DNA of 64,000 nt from Mycolicibacterium hodleri (GTDB lineage Bacteria; Actinomycetota; Actinomycetes; Mycobacteriales; Mycobacteriaceae), in the NCBI RefSeq assembly GCF_006439015.1, contig NZ_RCZG01000003.1, positions 373,278-437,277 of the forward strand. The letters run 5' to 3'. This document shows, in pieces, positions 8,900 through 21,600 of the stretch. Both the position numbers and the translations under genes were made by a program. Each line of letters starts with the position of its first letter. The first letter of the stretch is position 1. A model generated the notes under the pieces. The model made no database searches. It worked only from the letters and a program-made list of their open reading frames with translations, and was not told where the DNA came from.

Positions 8900-10125
8900 T
8901 ACTTGGTCACCGCCGCCGCGAGAGCGCTCTTCTCGCGGCCAAGTTCGGCGCGGGCGATGCTGCGCATGTGGACCTCATCGGGGCCGTCGAACAGGCGCAT
9001 CGCGCGGTGCCAGCCATAGAGTCGGGCCAGCGGGAAGTCGTCGGTGACACCGGCGCCGCCATGTACCTGAATGGCCCGGTCGAGCACGTTGCACGCCATC
9101 TGCGGAGCGACCGCCTTGATCATCGCGACCTGGTTGCGGGCTTCCTTGTTGCCGTGCTGATCGATGGTCCACGCGGCCTTTTCGCACAGCAGCCGGGCCT
9201 GGTCGATCTCGTTGCGGGACAACGCGACCTGCTGCTGCACCACCCCCTGTTCGGCCAGCGGCTTGCCGAACGCAATGCGTTTGTTGACCCGGTCGACCAT
9301 CAGCGCCAGCGCTCGCTCGGCCACCCCGATGGCCCGCATGCAGTGGTGGATGCGGCCGGGGCCGAGGCGGGCCTGGGCGATCGCGAATCCGCCGCCCTCC
9401 TCCCCGAGGAGGTTGCTTGCCGGTACCCGCACGTTGTCGAAGACGATCTCGGCGTGGCCGTGCTGGTCCTGCCAGCCGAAGACCGGAAGTGAACGCAGGA
9501 TGTTCACCCCCGGGGTGTCGATGGGCACCAGGATCATCGACTGCTGCTGATGTGACGCGGCGTCGGGGTTGGTGCGGCCCATCACGATCAGGATCTTGCA
9601 GCGCGGATCGTTGGCGCCGGAGGTCCACCACTTGCGACCGTTGATGACGTAGTCGCCACCGTCGCGCAGCATCGTCGTCTCGATGTTGCGGGCGTCGCTG
9701 GAGGCCACCGCGGGCTCCGTCATGGCGAACGCGCTGCGGATCTCGCCGTTCAAGAGCGGCTCAAGCCAGTCCTTGCTCTGCTGTTCGGTAGCGAACAGGT
9801 GCAGCGTCTCCATGTTGCCGGTGTCCGGTGCCGCGCAATTCAGGGCCTCTGGCGCCAGCTCCATGCTCCAGCCCGACAGCTCCGCCAGCGGCGAGTACTC
9901 CAGGTTGGTCAGCCCCGACTCCGAAGGCAGGAACAGGTTCCACAGACCCCTGTCCTTCGCGAGCTTCTTGAGCTCCTCCACCACCGGCGGCACCGTGTGA
10001 TCGTCCCGACCCGCCTCCAGCCGGTACTGGTCATACGAGTGCTCGGCGGGGAACACGAACTCCGTCATGAAGTCGGTGAGTCGTTGGTGGTAATCCTGCG
10101 CTTTTGCCGACCGTGCGAAGTCCAT
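8899..10125 (-). CDS. fadE2: Acyl-CoA dehydrogenase FadE2
   Basis: A 408-residue flavoprotein of the ACAD11/FadE2 type matching Mtb Rv0154c. Visible motifs are [19 protein letters not shown] (FAD and acyl-CoA contact), [25 protein letters not shown], the Arg-rich [11 protein letters not shown], and [24 protein letters not shown] near the C-terminus. The enzyme introduces an alpha-beta double bond into acyl-CoAs. The ATG at 10125 gives [16 protein letters not shown], the conserved beginning; an in-frame ATG at 10167 would add 14 unlikely residues. It follows the Rv2047c-like gene after 34 bases on the same strand and precedes ptbB with a one-base overlap. Confidence 0.93.
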   Translation of the reverse strand: MDFARSAKAQDYHQRLTDFMTEFVFPAEHSYDQYRLEAGRDDHTVPPVVEELKKLAKDRGLWNLFLPSESGLTNLEYSPLAELSGWSMELAPEALNCAAPDTGNMETLHLFATEQQSKDWLEPLLNGEIRSAFAMTEPAVASSDARNIETTMLRDGGDYVINGRKWWTSGANDPRCKILIVMGRTNPDAASHQQQSMILVPIDTPGVNILRSLPVFGWQDQHGHAEIVFDNVRVPASNLLGEEGGGFAIAQARLGPGRIHHCMRAIGVAERALALMVDRVNKRIAFGKPLAEQGVVQQQVALSRNEIDQARLLCEKAAWTIDQHGNKEARNQVAMIKAVAPQMACNVLDRAIQVHGGAGVTDDFPLARLYGWHRAMRLFDGPDEVHMRSIARAELGREKSALAAAVTK

Positions 10126-10159
10126 GACAGTCACGATATGACACGCGTCAGATCGAGCC

Positions 10160-12634
10160 TCACGCACCGAGCACGGTGACGTCTCCGGTCGCTCCGTCGA
10201 CTTCGATCAACGTGCCCGTCGACAGCCGCGCCGCTGCGCCCCGCGCGTTGACGACGCACGGCACACCGAACTCCCGAGCCACGATCGCCGCATGCGACGT
10301 CGGGCCACCCAGCTCGGTGACGACGGCAGCCGCGTAGGCGAAGGCCGGGGTGTACCCCACGTCGGTGACCTTGGCGACGAGGATCTCGCCCGGCTGAAGG
10401 TCGTCGATCGTCTCGGCGTGCACGACGCGGACCAGGCCCCGCACCCGGCCGCCGGAAACTCCGATGCCGTGCAGGACCTCGCCGCCCCGAAAGGCGTCGC
10501 CAGGTCCGTTCGACGGGAGCCAATGGCCACTGAAGGCCTCGGGGGTGACCAGTTCCTGCAACGCCACCTGTTCGGCGCGACGGCGGGTGACGATGCCGGC
10601 GAGGTCCGGCGGGGACGCGTCCAACTCGTCGACGAGCAGGTAGAATACGTCGTCGATCGCACCGAGCTCACCCGCGTCGACCATGCGGCGGCCCTGCTCC
10701 CGCAGCAACCCCCGGAGCACCCAGATCGCGCGCACCATTCGGTCGCGTCGCACCTCACGCTCGCGGATCTGGCTGGCGGCGGCGACGGCCACCGCTCGCG
10801 CCCGCAGCGGCACCTGGGGCAGCACGGGCAGGTCCCGCGGTGTGGCCGTCAGTGCCTTGCTCACCATGCGAATCAGCAGGCCGGGATCATCGGCGTATGT
10901 CGCACAACGCATCTCGACCTCGCCGGGTCCGCGATGCCCGATGAGGGCCAGCTCGCGGGTCAGCGCAGCGGAGAACCCCGGAGCCTGCGCCGCCAAGGCG
11001 TCGGCGTCGATCGTCGGTTCCGCCAGCAGCCGGGCCGCGACCGGGTCACGCCGCGCGGCGGCCGCGAGACGATGGACGGCGCTCAATGCCTGCGCGCTGA
11101 CCAGCTCGTCGCCTGCCGCAGGCATGACGTCGCGACCGCAGAGTAGGCGCATGACCACGCCGTACCCGGCACACAGCAGGATCGACGCCGACGACAGCAC
11201 CCACCCGTGCACGACGTGATCGCGCCCAAGCAATATCAGCTCGCGGAGTCGGCGGTCGGACAGCGCGGTGGGGTGCTGCGCAGCGGACTCCAACCGCGCG
11301 ACGTCACCCACGAAGTCCTTGGTGTCGCGGTGCGATCCCGCGGACAGGCCGATCAGGCAGTTCGCGAACGTCAACCCGCCGCGGAGTTGACGGAACAGTC
11401 CGCGCGGCTCGACGGGTGGCAGATGCTCCCCGAACAACTCGAGGCCGTCCTCGGTGTGCCCGAAGAAGCCGGAGAGCACCAGGTTGGGATCGATGAACGG
11501 CACCGTGTGCGCCATGAAGTGGCCGGTCGTGATGCCCGCATACAGACGATGGCCGAACACGCCCGTCGTGCGGACCGACATCTCGCGTTGCACGGCGCCA
11601 CCCGGCCGCAGCCGCTCGGAGATGACCAGGCCCGCCGCGCGCGTGCCGAGTACCGTCACCGACGCCGACGACGGTGAGAACGGTCCCGCCAATGCCTCCG
11701 ACAGGTTGGTGGCGATGAACGCGGGAAACCGGGGATCGATGGGGGTGTCGAACTCTCCGTTGGCGCCACCCTGTCCGGCGGGTACCGGAGCGACGCCGTC
11801 GGGCGCGGGGGCATCGACCGCGGGGATCTCGAGTACCCGCGGTAGCCGCCATGGAATATCGCGAACTGAGGCTCCGATCGTGATCCGACCACGGCACGCG
11901 AGCGCGAAGTCCTCGATCGCCTGCGCCACGTCGTACCCGGGGGTGAAGCGCCAGTCGTCGCGGAGGGCGGTGGTGTCGAGATACGGCCGCACCTGCTTGG
12001 CCCGGCCCGTGGAGACCAGGCGCCGCAAGGGTCCGGGGATTCCGACGACCGGCCTGCCGACGGCGGCGGCAATCGCGCGCACAGTGGTGTGGCCGACCGC
12101 GGCGAGGTCGACTCGACCCACGGGCAGGTCCGGATCGAGCGCGGCGCGCACGAGCACCCTCTCGACGTCGTGCGCGTGCACCACCTGAAGCGGCTGGTCG
12201 GCGGAGCCGTCGGCATCGAGCACGACCGCACCGGAGAACGTGCGGAGCACGGCGTCGTCGACATGCCGGCCGAGGACGAGTGCCGTCCGGACGATGATCG
12301 CCTGCAGGCCGGACGTGGCCACCCCGGCCTCGATCGAGTCGGCGTCGTCGCAGCGCCAGGTCGGCGAGACGACGGCGAGGCGCCCGACGTCCGCCCCTGC
12401 CACCGCGTCGAGCAGGGTGACGAGGTTCGACGCGTTCGTCGCACAGTGCAGGACCGCGTCCGCGCCCTTCAGGACGTCCGCGTCGTACCCATCCGAGACG
12501 ACGAAGTCGACTGAGCCAGGCCAACTCTCGGGACGGCTGGCCCCGATGCCCACGACGTCGTGGGTGAGGCTGACCAGCCGGGCGGCCACCCCGCGCCCGA
12601 GGGCGCCGTCGGCGCCGGTGACGACGATCCTCAT
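10160..12634 (-). CDS. Chimeric SDR/epimerase plus PEP-utilising protein (Rv2047c-like)
   Basis: An 824-residue fusion matching Mtb Rv2047c, the gene after pks12. Residues 1 to about 270 are an NAD-dependent epimerase domain ([11 protein letters not shown] at 5-15). The middle (about 300-700) carries [10 protein letters not shown] at 566 and [11 protein letters not shown], features I associate with the substrate domain of rifampin-phosphotransferase-like enzymes. The C-terminus is a PEP-utilising swivelling domain with [18 protein letters not shown]; His781 is the predicted phosphohistidine. There is no ATP-grasp domain, so it cannot charge that histidine alone. The ATG is six bases after the pks12 stop, implying coupled expression and a role with Pks12 products. 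Domain calls are by eye. Confidence 0.85.
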   Translation of the reverse strand: MRIVVTGADGALGRGVAARLVSLTHDVVGIGASRPESWPGSVDFVVSDGYDADVLKGADAVLHCATNASNLVTLLDAVAGADVGRLAVVSPTWRCDDADSIEAGVATSGLQAIIVRTALVLGRHVDDAVLRTFSGAVVLDADGSADQPLQVVHAHDVERVLVRAALDPDLPVGRVDLAAVGHTTVRAIAAAVGRPVVGIPGPLRRLVSTGRAKQVRPYLDTTALRDDWRFTPGYDVAQAIEDFALACRGRITIGASVRDIPWRLPRVLEIPAVDAPAPDGVAPVPAGQGGANGEFDTPIDPRFPAFIATNLSEALAGPFSPSSASVTVLGTRAAGLVISERLRPGGAVQREMSVRTTGVFGHRLYAGITTGHFMAHTVPFIDPNLVLSGFFGHTEDGLELFGEHLPPVEPRGLFRQLRGGLTFANCLIGLSAGSHRDTKDFVGDVARLESAAQHPTALSDRRLRELILLGRDHVVHGWVLSSASILLCAGYGVVMRLLCGRDVMPAAGDELVSAQALSAVHRLAAAARRDPVAARLLAEPTIDADALAAQAPGFSAALTRELALIGHRGPGEVEMRCATYADDPGLLIRMVSKALTATPRDLPVLPQVPLRARAVAVAAASQIREREVRRDRMVRAIWVLRGLLREQGRRMVDAGELGAIDDVFYLLVDELDASPPDLAGIVTRRRAEQVALQELVTPEAFSGHWLPSNGPGDAFRGGEVLHGIGVSGGRVRGLVRVVHAETIDDLQPGEILVAKVTDVGYTPAFAYAAAVVTELGGPTSHAAIVAREFGVPCVVNARGAAARLSTGTLIEVDGATGDVTVLGA

Positions 12635-12640
12635 GAACGG

Positions 12641-15600
12641 CTAGCCGTCATCGTCGTCTTCGCCGAACGCCGCCAGCAGATCCTGCAGGTCCATGTCGGC
12701 GATGTCCTGCGACCTGGGCTCGGTTAACGCGGCGGCATCGCCGGTGTCCACGCCGCTGCCCTGCGCGGCGAGGTTGAGCAGCATGTCGAGGACACCGGCC
12801 TGTCGTAGGCGCTTGACGGGGATGGACGCCACGACGCGCTGGAGCTCCTCGTCGACCGCACTCGTCGCGGGTGCCTGCTCGGACTCGCCGACGAGTTGCG
12901 TGCGGAAGTACTCGGCGATCGCCGACGGGTTGGGGTAGTCGAAGATCAGCGTCGGAGACAGGGTCAGTCCCGTCGCGGCCTTCAACCGGTTGCGCAGCTC
13001 GACGGCCGTGAGCGAGTCGAAGCCGTGGTCCTGGAACGCCAGGTCCGGCGCGATCGACTGCGGATTCGGCAAGCCGAGAACCGTCGCCATGTGCGACCGC
13101 ACCAGGTCGAGCAGAAGGTCGTGTTGCTCGTCGGTTGGCAGTCCCGAAAGCCGTTGGGACAGAGCCGACCGCGACTGCGCCGCAGCCAGGGAGTCGCCGA
13201 CCTGACGACGCGCGGGTCCCGAGATCAGGTCGATGAACATCGGTGGCAGCGTTCCCGCCGCGGATTTGGCCCGCAACGCGACACGGTCGATCCGGGCCGG
13301 TACCAGGAACGGCTCGTCGACGGTGAGCGCCTCGTCGAACAACGCGAGCGCGTCGTCGACCGCCAACGCCAGGATGCCGTCGCGATTGAGCCGCGCGAGG
13401 TCGACGTCCTGAAGGTGGCCCGTCATCCCGCTGGCCTGTTCCCACAGCCCCCAGCCCAGCGACATCGCGGGCAGACCGTTGGCGCGCCGGTGGGTGGCGA
13501 GGGCGTCGAGGTAGGCGTTGGCCGCCGAGTAGTTCGCCTGTCCGGACGCACCGACCAGGCCCGCCATCGAGGAGAACATCACGAACGCGGACAGATCGAG
13601 GTCGCGCGTCAGCTCGTGGAGGTTCCACGCCGCATCGACCTTGGCCCGCAACACCGCATCGACCCGGTCCGGCGTCAGCGACGTCAGCACCGCGTCGTCG
13701 ATCACGCCCGCCGTGTGGATGACCGCCGACAGCGCGTGCTGGTGGTCGATGTCCGCCAGGCCCTTGCCGAGGGCGTCTCGATCGGCGGCGTCCGCGGCGA
13801 TCACCTGGACATGGGCACCCGCGTCGGTGAGTTCGGCGACCAGTTCCGCGGCGCCAGGCGCCTCGGGACCGCGGCGCGAGAGCAGAACCAGATGGCGCAC
13901 CCCGTGATTGGCGACGATGTGGCGGGCCACCGAGGCGCCCGCCATGCCGGTGCCGCCGGTGATCAACACGGTGCCGCCGGCCCAGGCGTCGGGCATGGTC
14001 AGCACGACCTTGCCGATGTGGCGCGCCTGGCTCAGGTGCCGCAGTGCCGCAGGCGCCCGACGCACGTCCCACGTCGCGACGGGGAGCGGGCGCAGCGCGC
14101 CCGAGTCGCTCAGCGCCGAGACGCCGGCCAGGATCCGGGCGACACCGTCCGCTCCGGCCTCGAAGAGGTCGAACGCGCGGTAGCGCACACCGGGATGGGA
14201 TGCGGAGACGGTGTCGGCGTCTCGGATGTCGGTCTTGCCCATCTCCAGGAACGCCCCGCCGCGCGGCAGCAATCGCAGCGACGCGTCGACGAAGTCCCCG
14301 GACAGTGAGTCGAGTACGACGTCGACCCCACGGCCGCCGGTCACGGCGAGGAACTTCTGCTCGAAGTCGAGCGTGCGCGAGTCGCCGATGTGGTCGTCGT
14401 CGAAGCCCATGGCCCGCAACGTGTCCCACTTCGGCTGGCTCGCCGTGGCGAATACCTCGAGCCCCCAATGCCTGGCCAACTGGACCGCCGCCATGCCGAC
14501 ACCGCCGGTGCCGGCGTGGATCAGCACCGACTGGCCCGGTTGCACGTCGGCCAGGCCGCGCAGCGCGAAGAACGCAGTCGCGAAGCCGACCGTGAAGCCG
14601 GCGCCCTGCGCGTAACCCCAGTCCGCCGGAATCGGCAGCACGACGCGCGCGTCGGTGGTGGCAAGTGTGCCGGTGCCCTCGGGGAACAGACCCATCACGC
14701 GATCGCCGACGGACACCTCCGTCACCCCGGGTGCGACCTCGACGACGAGACCCGCCGCCTCGATGCCCATGACGCCGCCACCCGGATACAGCCCGAGCGC
14801 GATCATGACGTCGCGGAAGTTCGCGCCGATGGCACGGACGGCGACGCGGATGCGACCGGGGGCCAAAGGCTCGGCGGCGTCCGGGATCTCCTGCAGCGTC
14901 AGGTCATCGAACGTGCCCGTGGAGGACTCCGCGTTGACCGTCAGCCGCCAGGGCGCGCCTCCGTCGGGCGGGGTCAGCAGGGACTCGGCGGCGCGACTCG
15001 GCAGCACCCGCGCCGTGTGCAGGACACCGTCACGGACGACGACCTGCGGTTCGGCGAGGGCCACGACGACCGCCGGATCGATGTCGGCGTCTGCGTCGAC
15101 GAGAACGACGCGGCCGGGGTGTTCGGTCTGAGCTGCCCGCACCAGACCCCACACCGCGGCGCCCGCCAGATCGGTGACGTCCTCACCGGGCAGCGCGACC
15201 GCCCCGCGGGTCGTCACGACCAGCGTGGAGGGTGTGGTCGCCTCCGAGGTCTCGGCCAGCCACGACTGCAGGCGCTCGAGCGCCACGTGGGTGGCACCGT
15301 AGACGCCCGACAAATCGTCCGATTCGATTGCCGCAGGGACGGATTCGAAGACCTCGAACACGGCGTCGGCGGACGTGCCATCCGCGGACGGGGTCGCAGC
15401 GCTCCACACCACCTCGAACAGCTCACCGCCGCCGGAGCCGCCCACCGCGGCCGCCAACTGCTGGGCGGTCACCGGGCGGGCCACCATCGCCTCGACGGAG
15501 AGCACCGGCAGGCCGAGCCCGTCGGCGAGGTCGATCGACATCGAACTGGTGCCGTTCGGGGCCAGCCGCGCCCGGACCGCCGACGCGCCAGAAGCGTGCA

Positions 15601-18600
15601 GCGATACCTTCTGCCAGGAGAACGGCAGCGCCATCTCTCCGTCGTTGTCGTCGCGGCTCAGCACGACGGCGTGCAGTGCCCCGTCGAGCAACACGGGGTG
15701 CACGCCGAAGCCTCCCGCCTGAAGGTCCTGCGGGAGCGCTACTTCGGCGAACACCTCGTCGCCTCGGCGCCACATCGCCGTCAGTCCGCGGAAGGCGGGT
15801 CCGTACTCGTAGCCCCGTGCCGACAACTCGGCGTAGGCGTCTGCGACGTCGATCTCCTGCGCGCCGACCGGCGGCCAGATCGACAGGTCAGATCCAGGCG
15901 CCGACGATTCGACTCCCAACTCGCCCTCGGCATTGAGAATCCATGTCGCTGAATCGTGTTGGGCCCGAGAGAAGATCGATACCACGCGACCACCGGCCCC
16001 ATCGGCCTCGCTCACCACGACCTGCACGGCGACGCCCTCGGAGGGCAGCACCAGCGGTGCATGCAGCATCAACTCGTCGACTCTCGAGCAGCCCACCTCG
16101 TCGCCAGCCCGGATCGCCAACTCGACGAAACCGGCGCCGGGGAAGAGCACCACGCCTGCGACCGCATGGTCGGCAAGCCACGGCTGGGACGACGCCGAGA
16201 GCCGGCCCGTCAGCACCACGCCGCCGGACTCCGGTGACTCGACGACTGCGCCGAGGAGGGCGTGATCGGTGCCGCCGAGCCCCAGGCCCGCGGCGTCGGT
16301 CGAACCGGATGCGTTGCTCGACAACCAGAAGCGGCGCCGCTGGAAGGCATAGGTCGGCAGGTCGACGAGTCGTCCGCCGCGACAGGCCGTGCGCCAGTCG
16401 ACGTCGACCCCTGCCACGGAGAGGGTGGCCAGCGCCGTCAGCAGGGCCGTTGGCTCGGAGTCGTCCTTCTTGATCGTCGAGGCCGTCACCGGTTCGGAGT
16501 CGCTGAGCGACAGCGCGATCGATGCCGTCAGCCCGCTGGCCGGCCCCACCTCGAGGAAGCGGGTGACGCCCACCGACTCGAGGAACCTGGCGCTGTCGGC
16601 GAACCGGACGGCCTCCATGATGTGGCGGGCCCAGTACGGCGCGGTCGCGAAGTCCGGACCAGCGAGCTCACCGGTCAGGTTGGAGATCACCGGAATCGTC
16701 GGCTCCGACAGCGTCATTCCACCGGCCACCGTGCTGAACTCCAGGAGCATCGGCTCCATCAGCGACGAATGGAAGGCGTGCGAGACCGAGAGTTGGTGGA
16801 CCCGGCAGCCTGTCGCGCGCGCCTCCTCGGCGACCGCCAGGACGGGTTCCTCGGGACCGGAGATCACCACGGAGTTGGGTCCGTTGATGGCGGCGATGCC
16901 GACACCGTCGCGCAACAGCGGTGCCATCTCGGCCTCGCTCGCGGACACGGCCACCATGGCGCCACCCTCGGGAAGTCGCTGCATCAACCTCCCGCGCGCA
17001 GCGACGAGTGCGGCGGCGTTCTCCAGCGACAGCACTCCCGCGACGTGCGCGGCGGTCAGCTCGCCGATCGAATGGCCCAGCACGTAATCAGGTCGCAGAC
17101 CAAAGGATTCCAGCAGTCGGAACAGCGCGACCTCGACGGTGAACAGCGCGGGTTGGGCGAACTCGGTCGAGTCCAGCACGGCCGCGTTGCTGCCCCACAT
17201 CACGTCACGGATGGGGCGCAGCAGGTGCCTGTCCAACTCGCGGGTGACCGCGTCGAACGCTTCGGCGAAGACTCCGAACTCGGCGTGCAATTCGCGACCC
17301 ATGCCCAGCGCCTGAGCACCCTGACCGGGGAAGACGTACGCGGTCTTGCCCGAGCCGGAGGCGCGCCCGCGGACCGTACCCGGTCCCTGTTGGTCCTCGG
17401 CGAGACCCCGAAGCTCAGCGAGCAGCGACTCGCGATCGCCGCCGAGCATCACGGCGCGATGCGGGAACGTCGCGCGTCCGCCCAGCGTCCAGCCGACGTC
17501 GACGGCGTCGAGTTCGGGGTGGGCTTCGACGTGCTCGGCGATCCGGCGCGCCTGATCACCAAGCGCCTCGGGTGATTTGGCGGAAAGCGCCCACGGCACG
17601 ACGGCGGGGTGGCTGGTCTCGACGGCTGGCACCTCCGACGTCGGCGCCTGCTCGATGATGACGTGCGCGTTGGTGCCACTGATGCCGAAGGACGACACCC
17701 CCGCCCTGCGTGGTGTTCCGTTCGCGGGCCAGGGCTGCGCCTCGGTGAGGAGGGCGACCGACCCCATCGTCCAGTCGACGTGCGGGGTGGGCTCGTCCAC
17801 GTGCAGCGTCGCGGGCAGTTGCTCGTGGCGCATCGACTGGACCATCTTGATGATGCCCGCGACGCCCGCGGCCGCCTGCGCGTGGCCCATGTTCGACTTG
17901 ATCGACCCGAGCCACAGCGGGTGCGTGCGGTCCTGGCCGTAGGTTGCCAGGAGCGCCTGCGCCTCGATGGGGTCACCGAGCGTGGTGCCGGTGCCGTGGG
18001 CCTCGACGACGTCGACGTCGGCGGCACTGAGGCCGGCGTTGGCCAGCGCGGACCGCAGCACGCGCTGCTGCGAGGGACCGTTGGGGGCGGTGAGTCCGTT
18101 GGACGCGCCGTCCTGATTGATCGCCGAGCCGCGCACCAGTGCCAGCACTTGATGGCCGTGGCGTTGCGCGTCCGATAACCGCTCGACGACGAGAATGCCG
18201 CCGCCGTCGGCGAATCCGGTGCCGTCCGCCGCGCCGGCGAACGACTTGCAGCGGCCGTCGGACGACAGACCGCGCTGCCTGCTGAACTCCACGAAGATGT
18301 CCGGCGTCGCGTTGACGGTCACGCCGCCCGCGAGCGCGAGATCGCACTCACCGGTGCGCAGGGCCTGCACCGCCATGTGCAGTGCGACGAGCGACGACGA
18401 GCACGCCGTGTCGATCGACACGGCGGGGCCCTCGAGACCAAGCACGTAGGACACCCGGCCCGACGCCACACTGGAGGCCTGACCGGTCAGGCGGAAGCCC
18501 TCCGCCCCTTCGGCGCCGACGCCGTAACCCTGCGCGTAGACGCCCGCGAACACTCCGGTGGCGCTGCCACGCAACGAGGTCGGGTCGATGCCACCGCGCT

Positions 18601-21600
18601 CCAGGCCCTCCCAGGCGAGCTCGAGGAACAGCCGCTGCTGCGGGTCCATGGCCAGTGCTTCGGTCGGGGACACCCCGAAGAAGCCGGGGTCGAAGTCGGC
18701 CGCGTTCTGCAGGAAGCCACCGGTGCTGGCGTAGGACTTACCCGGGGCATCGGCGTCGGCGCTGAACAGTCCGTTGAGGTCCCAGCCGCGGTCGGTCGGG
18801 AAGTCGGTGAGTACGTCGCGGCCCGCGGCCACCATGTCCCACAACGCTTCTGGCGAGTCAACGCCGCCGGGGTAGCGGCAGGACATGCCGACGATCGCGA
18901 TCGGCTCGTCGGTGACGGACACCACCTGCGTCGCCTGCGCGAGTTCCTGCGGCGAGCCGGCTAGTTCTTGGCGGATGTAGCCGGCCAGCGCGTCCGGCGT
19001 CGGGTAGTCGAAGATGAGGGTCGGCGAGAGGGCGAGACCGGTGGCCGTCTTCAGCCGGTTGCGCAGTTCCACGGCCGTGAGCGAATCGAAGCCGTGGTCG
19101 GAGAAGGCCAGCTCGGCCGTGATGGCGTCGGGCTCGGTGTTTCCGAGCACGGCGGCCATGTGCGCACGCAGCAGGTCCAACACCAGTGCTTGCTGGGCCT
19201 GTTCGGTGAGACCGTGGAGCCGTTGCGCCAGAGCCGATTTCGACTTCGCCGCCACCAGGGAATCGTCGACCCGCCGACGGGCAGAGGTGCTGGCGAGCTG
19301 GGCGAACATCGGCGGCAACAGGCCTTCGGCCGATCTGGACCGCAGGGCCGCGCGGTCGATCCTGACCGGGGCGAGCAGCGGCTCGCCGACCACCAGGGCC
19401 GAGTCGAACAGCGCCATCGCGTCCGTGGTGGACAACGCGAGGATGCCGTCGCGGCTCAACCTGGTCAGGTCCGCGTCCGCGAGGTGGCCGGTCATGTCGC
19501 TGGCCTGTTCCCACAGACCCCACGCCAGGGAGGTGGCGGGCAAGCCATGGGCGCGGCGGTGGGCGGCCAGGGCGTCGAGGAAGGTGTTCGCAGCGCAGTA
19601 GTTCGCCTGACCGGATGAGCCGACGACGCCGGCCATCGACGAGAACATCACGAAGGCAGCAACATTCGTCTCAAGGCTCAGTTCGTGCAGGTTCCACGCC
19701 GCGTCGACCTTGGCCCGCAGGACGGGATCGATGCGGTCGGGCGTCAACGATCCGACGACGGCGTCGTCGAGCACGCCGGCCGCGTGGATCACCCCGGACA
19801 GCGGGTGCCCCGGATCGATGGAGCCGAGTGCGGCTCGCAGCTCAGAGCGGTCGGCAGCATCCGCGGCGAGCACCCGGACATCCGCTCCTGCTGCGGTCAG
19901 TTCCGCGACGAGGTCGGCGGCGCCGGGGGCGTCGGGCCCGCGACGCGACAGCAGCGTCAGGTGGCGCACGCCATGGTCTTCGACGACGTGGCGGGCCATC
20001 GAGGCGCCCGCCATGCCGGTACCACCGGTGATCAGTACGGTGCCACGCGTCCACGCGGCGGGCATCGTCATGACGATCTTGCCGATGTGGCGGGCCTGGC
20101 TCAGGTGCCGCAGGGCCGCAGGTGCCCGGCGAATGTCCCAGGTGGTCACCGGAAGTGGCCGCAGAATGCCCTCTTCGAACATCCTCGACAGTTCCACGAT
20201 GTACTCGTGCATCCGCGGGCGACCGGGTTCGAAGAGATCGAAGGCGCGGTAGCGGACACCGGGATGCGCCGCGGCGACCGTGTCGGCATCGCGGATGTCG
20301 GTCTTGCCCATCTCCAGGAATGAGCCACCGCGCGGCAACAGTCGCAGCGAGGCGTCGACGAAGTCGCCCGCCAGGGAGTCGAGGATGACGTCGAAGCCGC
20401 GGCCGCCGGTCACGTCGGCGAACTTCTGCTCGAAGTCCAAGGTGCGCGAGTCACCGATGTGGTCATCGTCGAAGCCCATGGCCCGCAACGTGTCCCACTT
20501 TGGGCGGCTGGCGGAGGTGTAGACGTCCAAGCCCCAGTACCTGGCGAGCTGCACCGCGGCGAGTCCGACGCCACCGGTCGCGGCGTGGATCAGGATCGAC
20601 TGACCGGGCTGCACGTCGGCCAGTTCGCGCAAGCCGTAGTACGCCGTCGTGAAGACGACCAGCGTTGCGGCCGCCTCGGCGTCGGTCCAGCCCGTCGGGA
20701 TGGGTGCGACGAGTCGGGCGTCGGCCTGCACGACCGTGCCCGTGCCCTCGGGGAACAATCCCATCACGCGGTCGCCGACGGCGAAGTCGGTGACGCCCTC
20801 GCCGACCTCGACCACTACGCCCGCGCCCTCACTGCCGAGCAACGCGTCGTGGGTGAACATGCCGAGGGTGATCATCACGTCGCGGAAGTTGGCCGCCACG
20901 GCGTTCATCTCGACGCGAATGTGCGCGGCGCGCAATGGTTCTTCGGAGTGGGGGACCTCTTCGAGTGCGAGGTTGTCGAACGTCCCCGCGGTGGTGATGC
21001 CGAGGCGCCACGGCTTGCCCGTGGTCGGAGGCTGCAGCACGGAGTCGACACCGCGGCTGCGCACGACGCGCGCGACGTGGAGCACGCCGGCCCGCAGAAC
21101 GACCTGCGGTTCCCCGACGGCCAGCACGGCCGGAACGTCCAGCTCCCCGGCGGCGTCGACGAGGACGATGCGGCCGGGGTTCTCGGTCTGGGCGGCCCGG
21201 ACCAGGCCCCACACCGCGGCACCCGCCAGATCGGTGACGTCCTCACCCGGCAGCGCCACCGCACCGTGCGTAGCGATCACCAGCGTGGACGAGGATGTCT
21301 CGGCGAGCCATGACTGCAATCGCTCGAGAGCGCGATGGACCGTCGTATGAACCTGCGCCGCAAGGTCTTCCGAATCGATGGCGCCGGGTTCTGTTTCGTA
21401 CAGGGTGAAGTCATCGGCGTTCGACCCGGAAACCTCCGGCACGGACACCGCCGACCACTCGACCTCGAGGAGTTCACCATCGGCGCCTGCTCGTCCCACC
21501 AGCGCGAGCTGCTCGGCGCTGACCGGGCGCGTGGTCATCGAACCCACCGAGAGCACCGGCAGTCCGAGACCGTCGGCCAGGTCTATCGACACGGAGTTCG

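Noticed and set aside
12896-14308. Plus-strand frames within pks12, up to 520 codons
   Set aside because: They run opposite a continuous 4161-codon PKS with complete catalytic residues.
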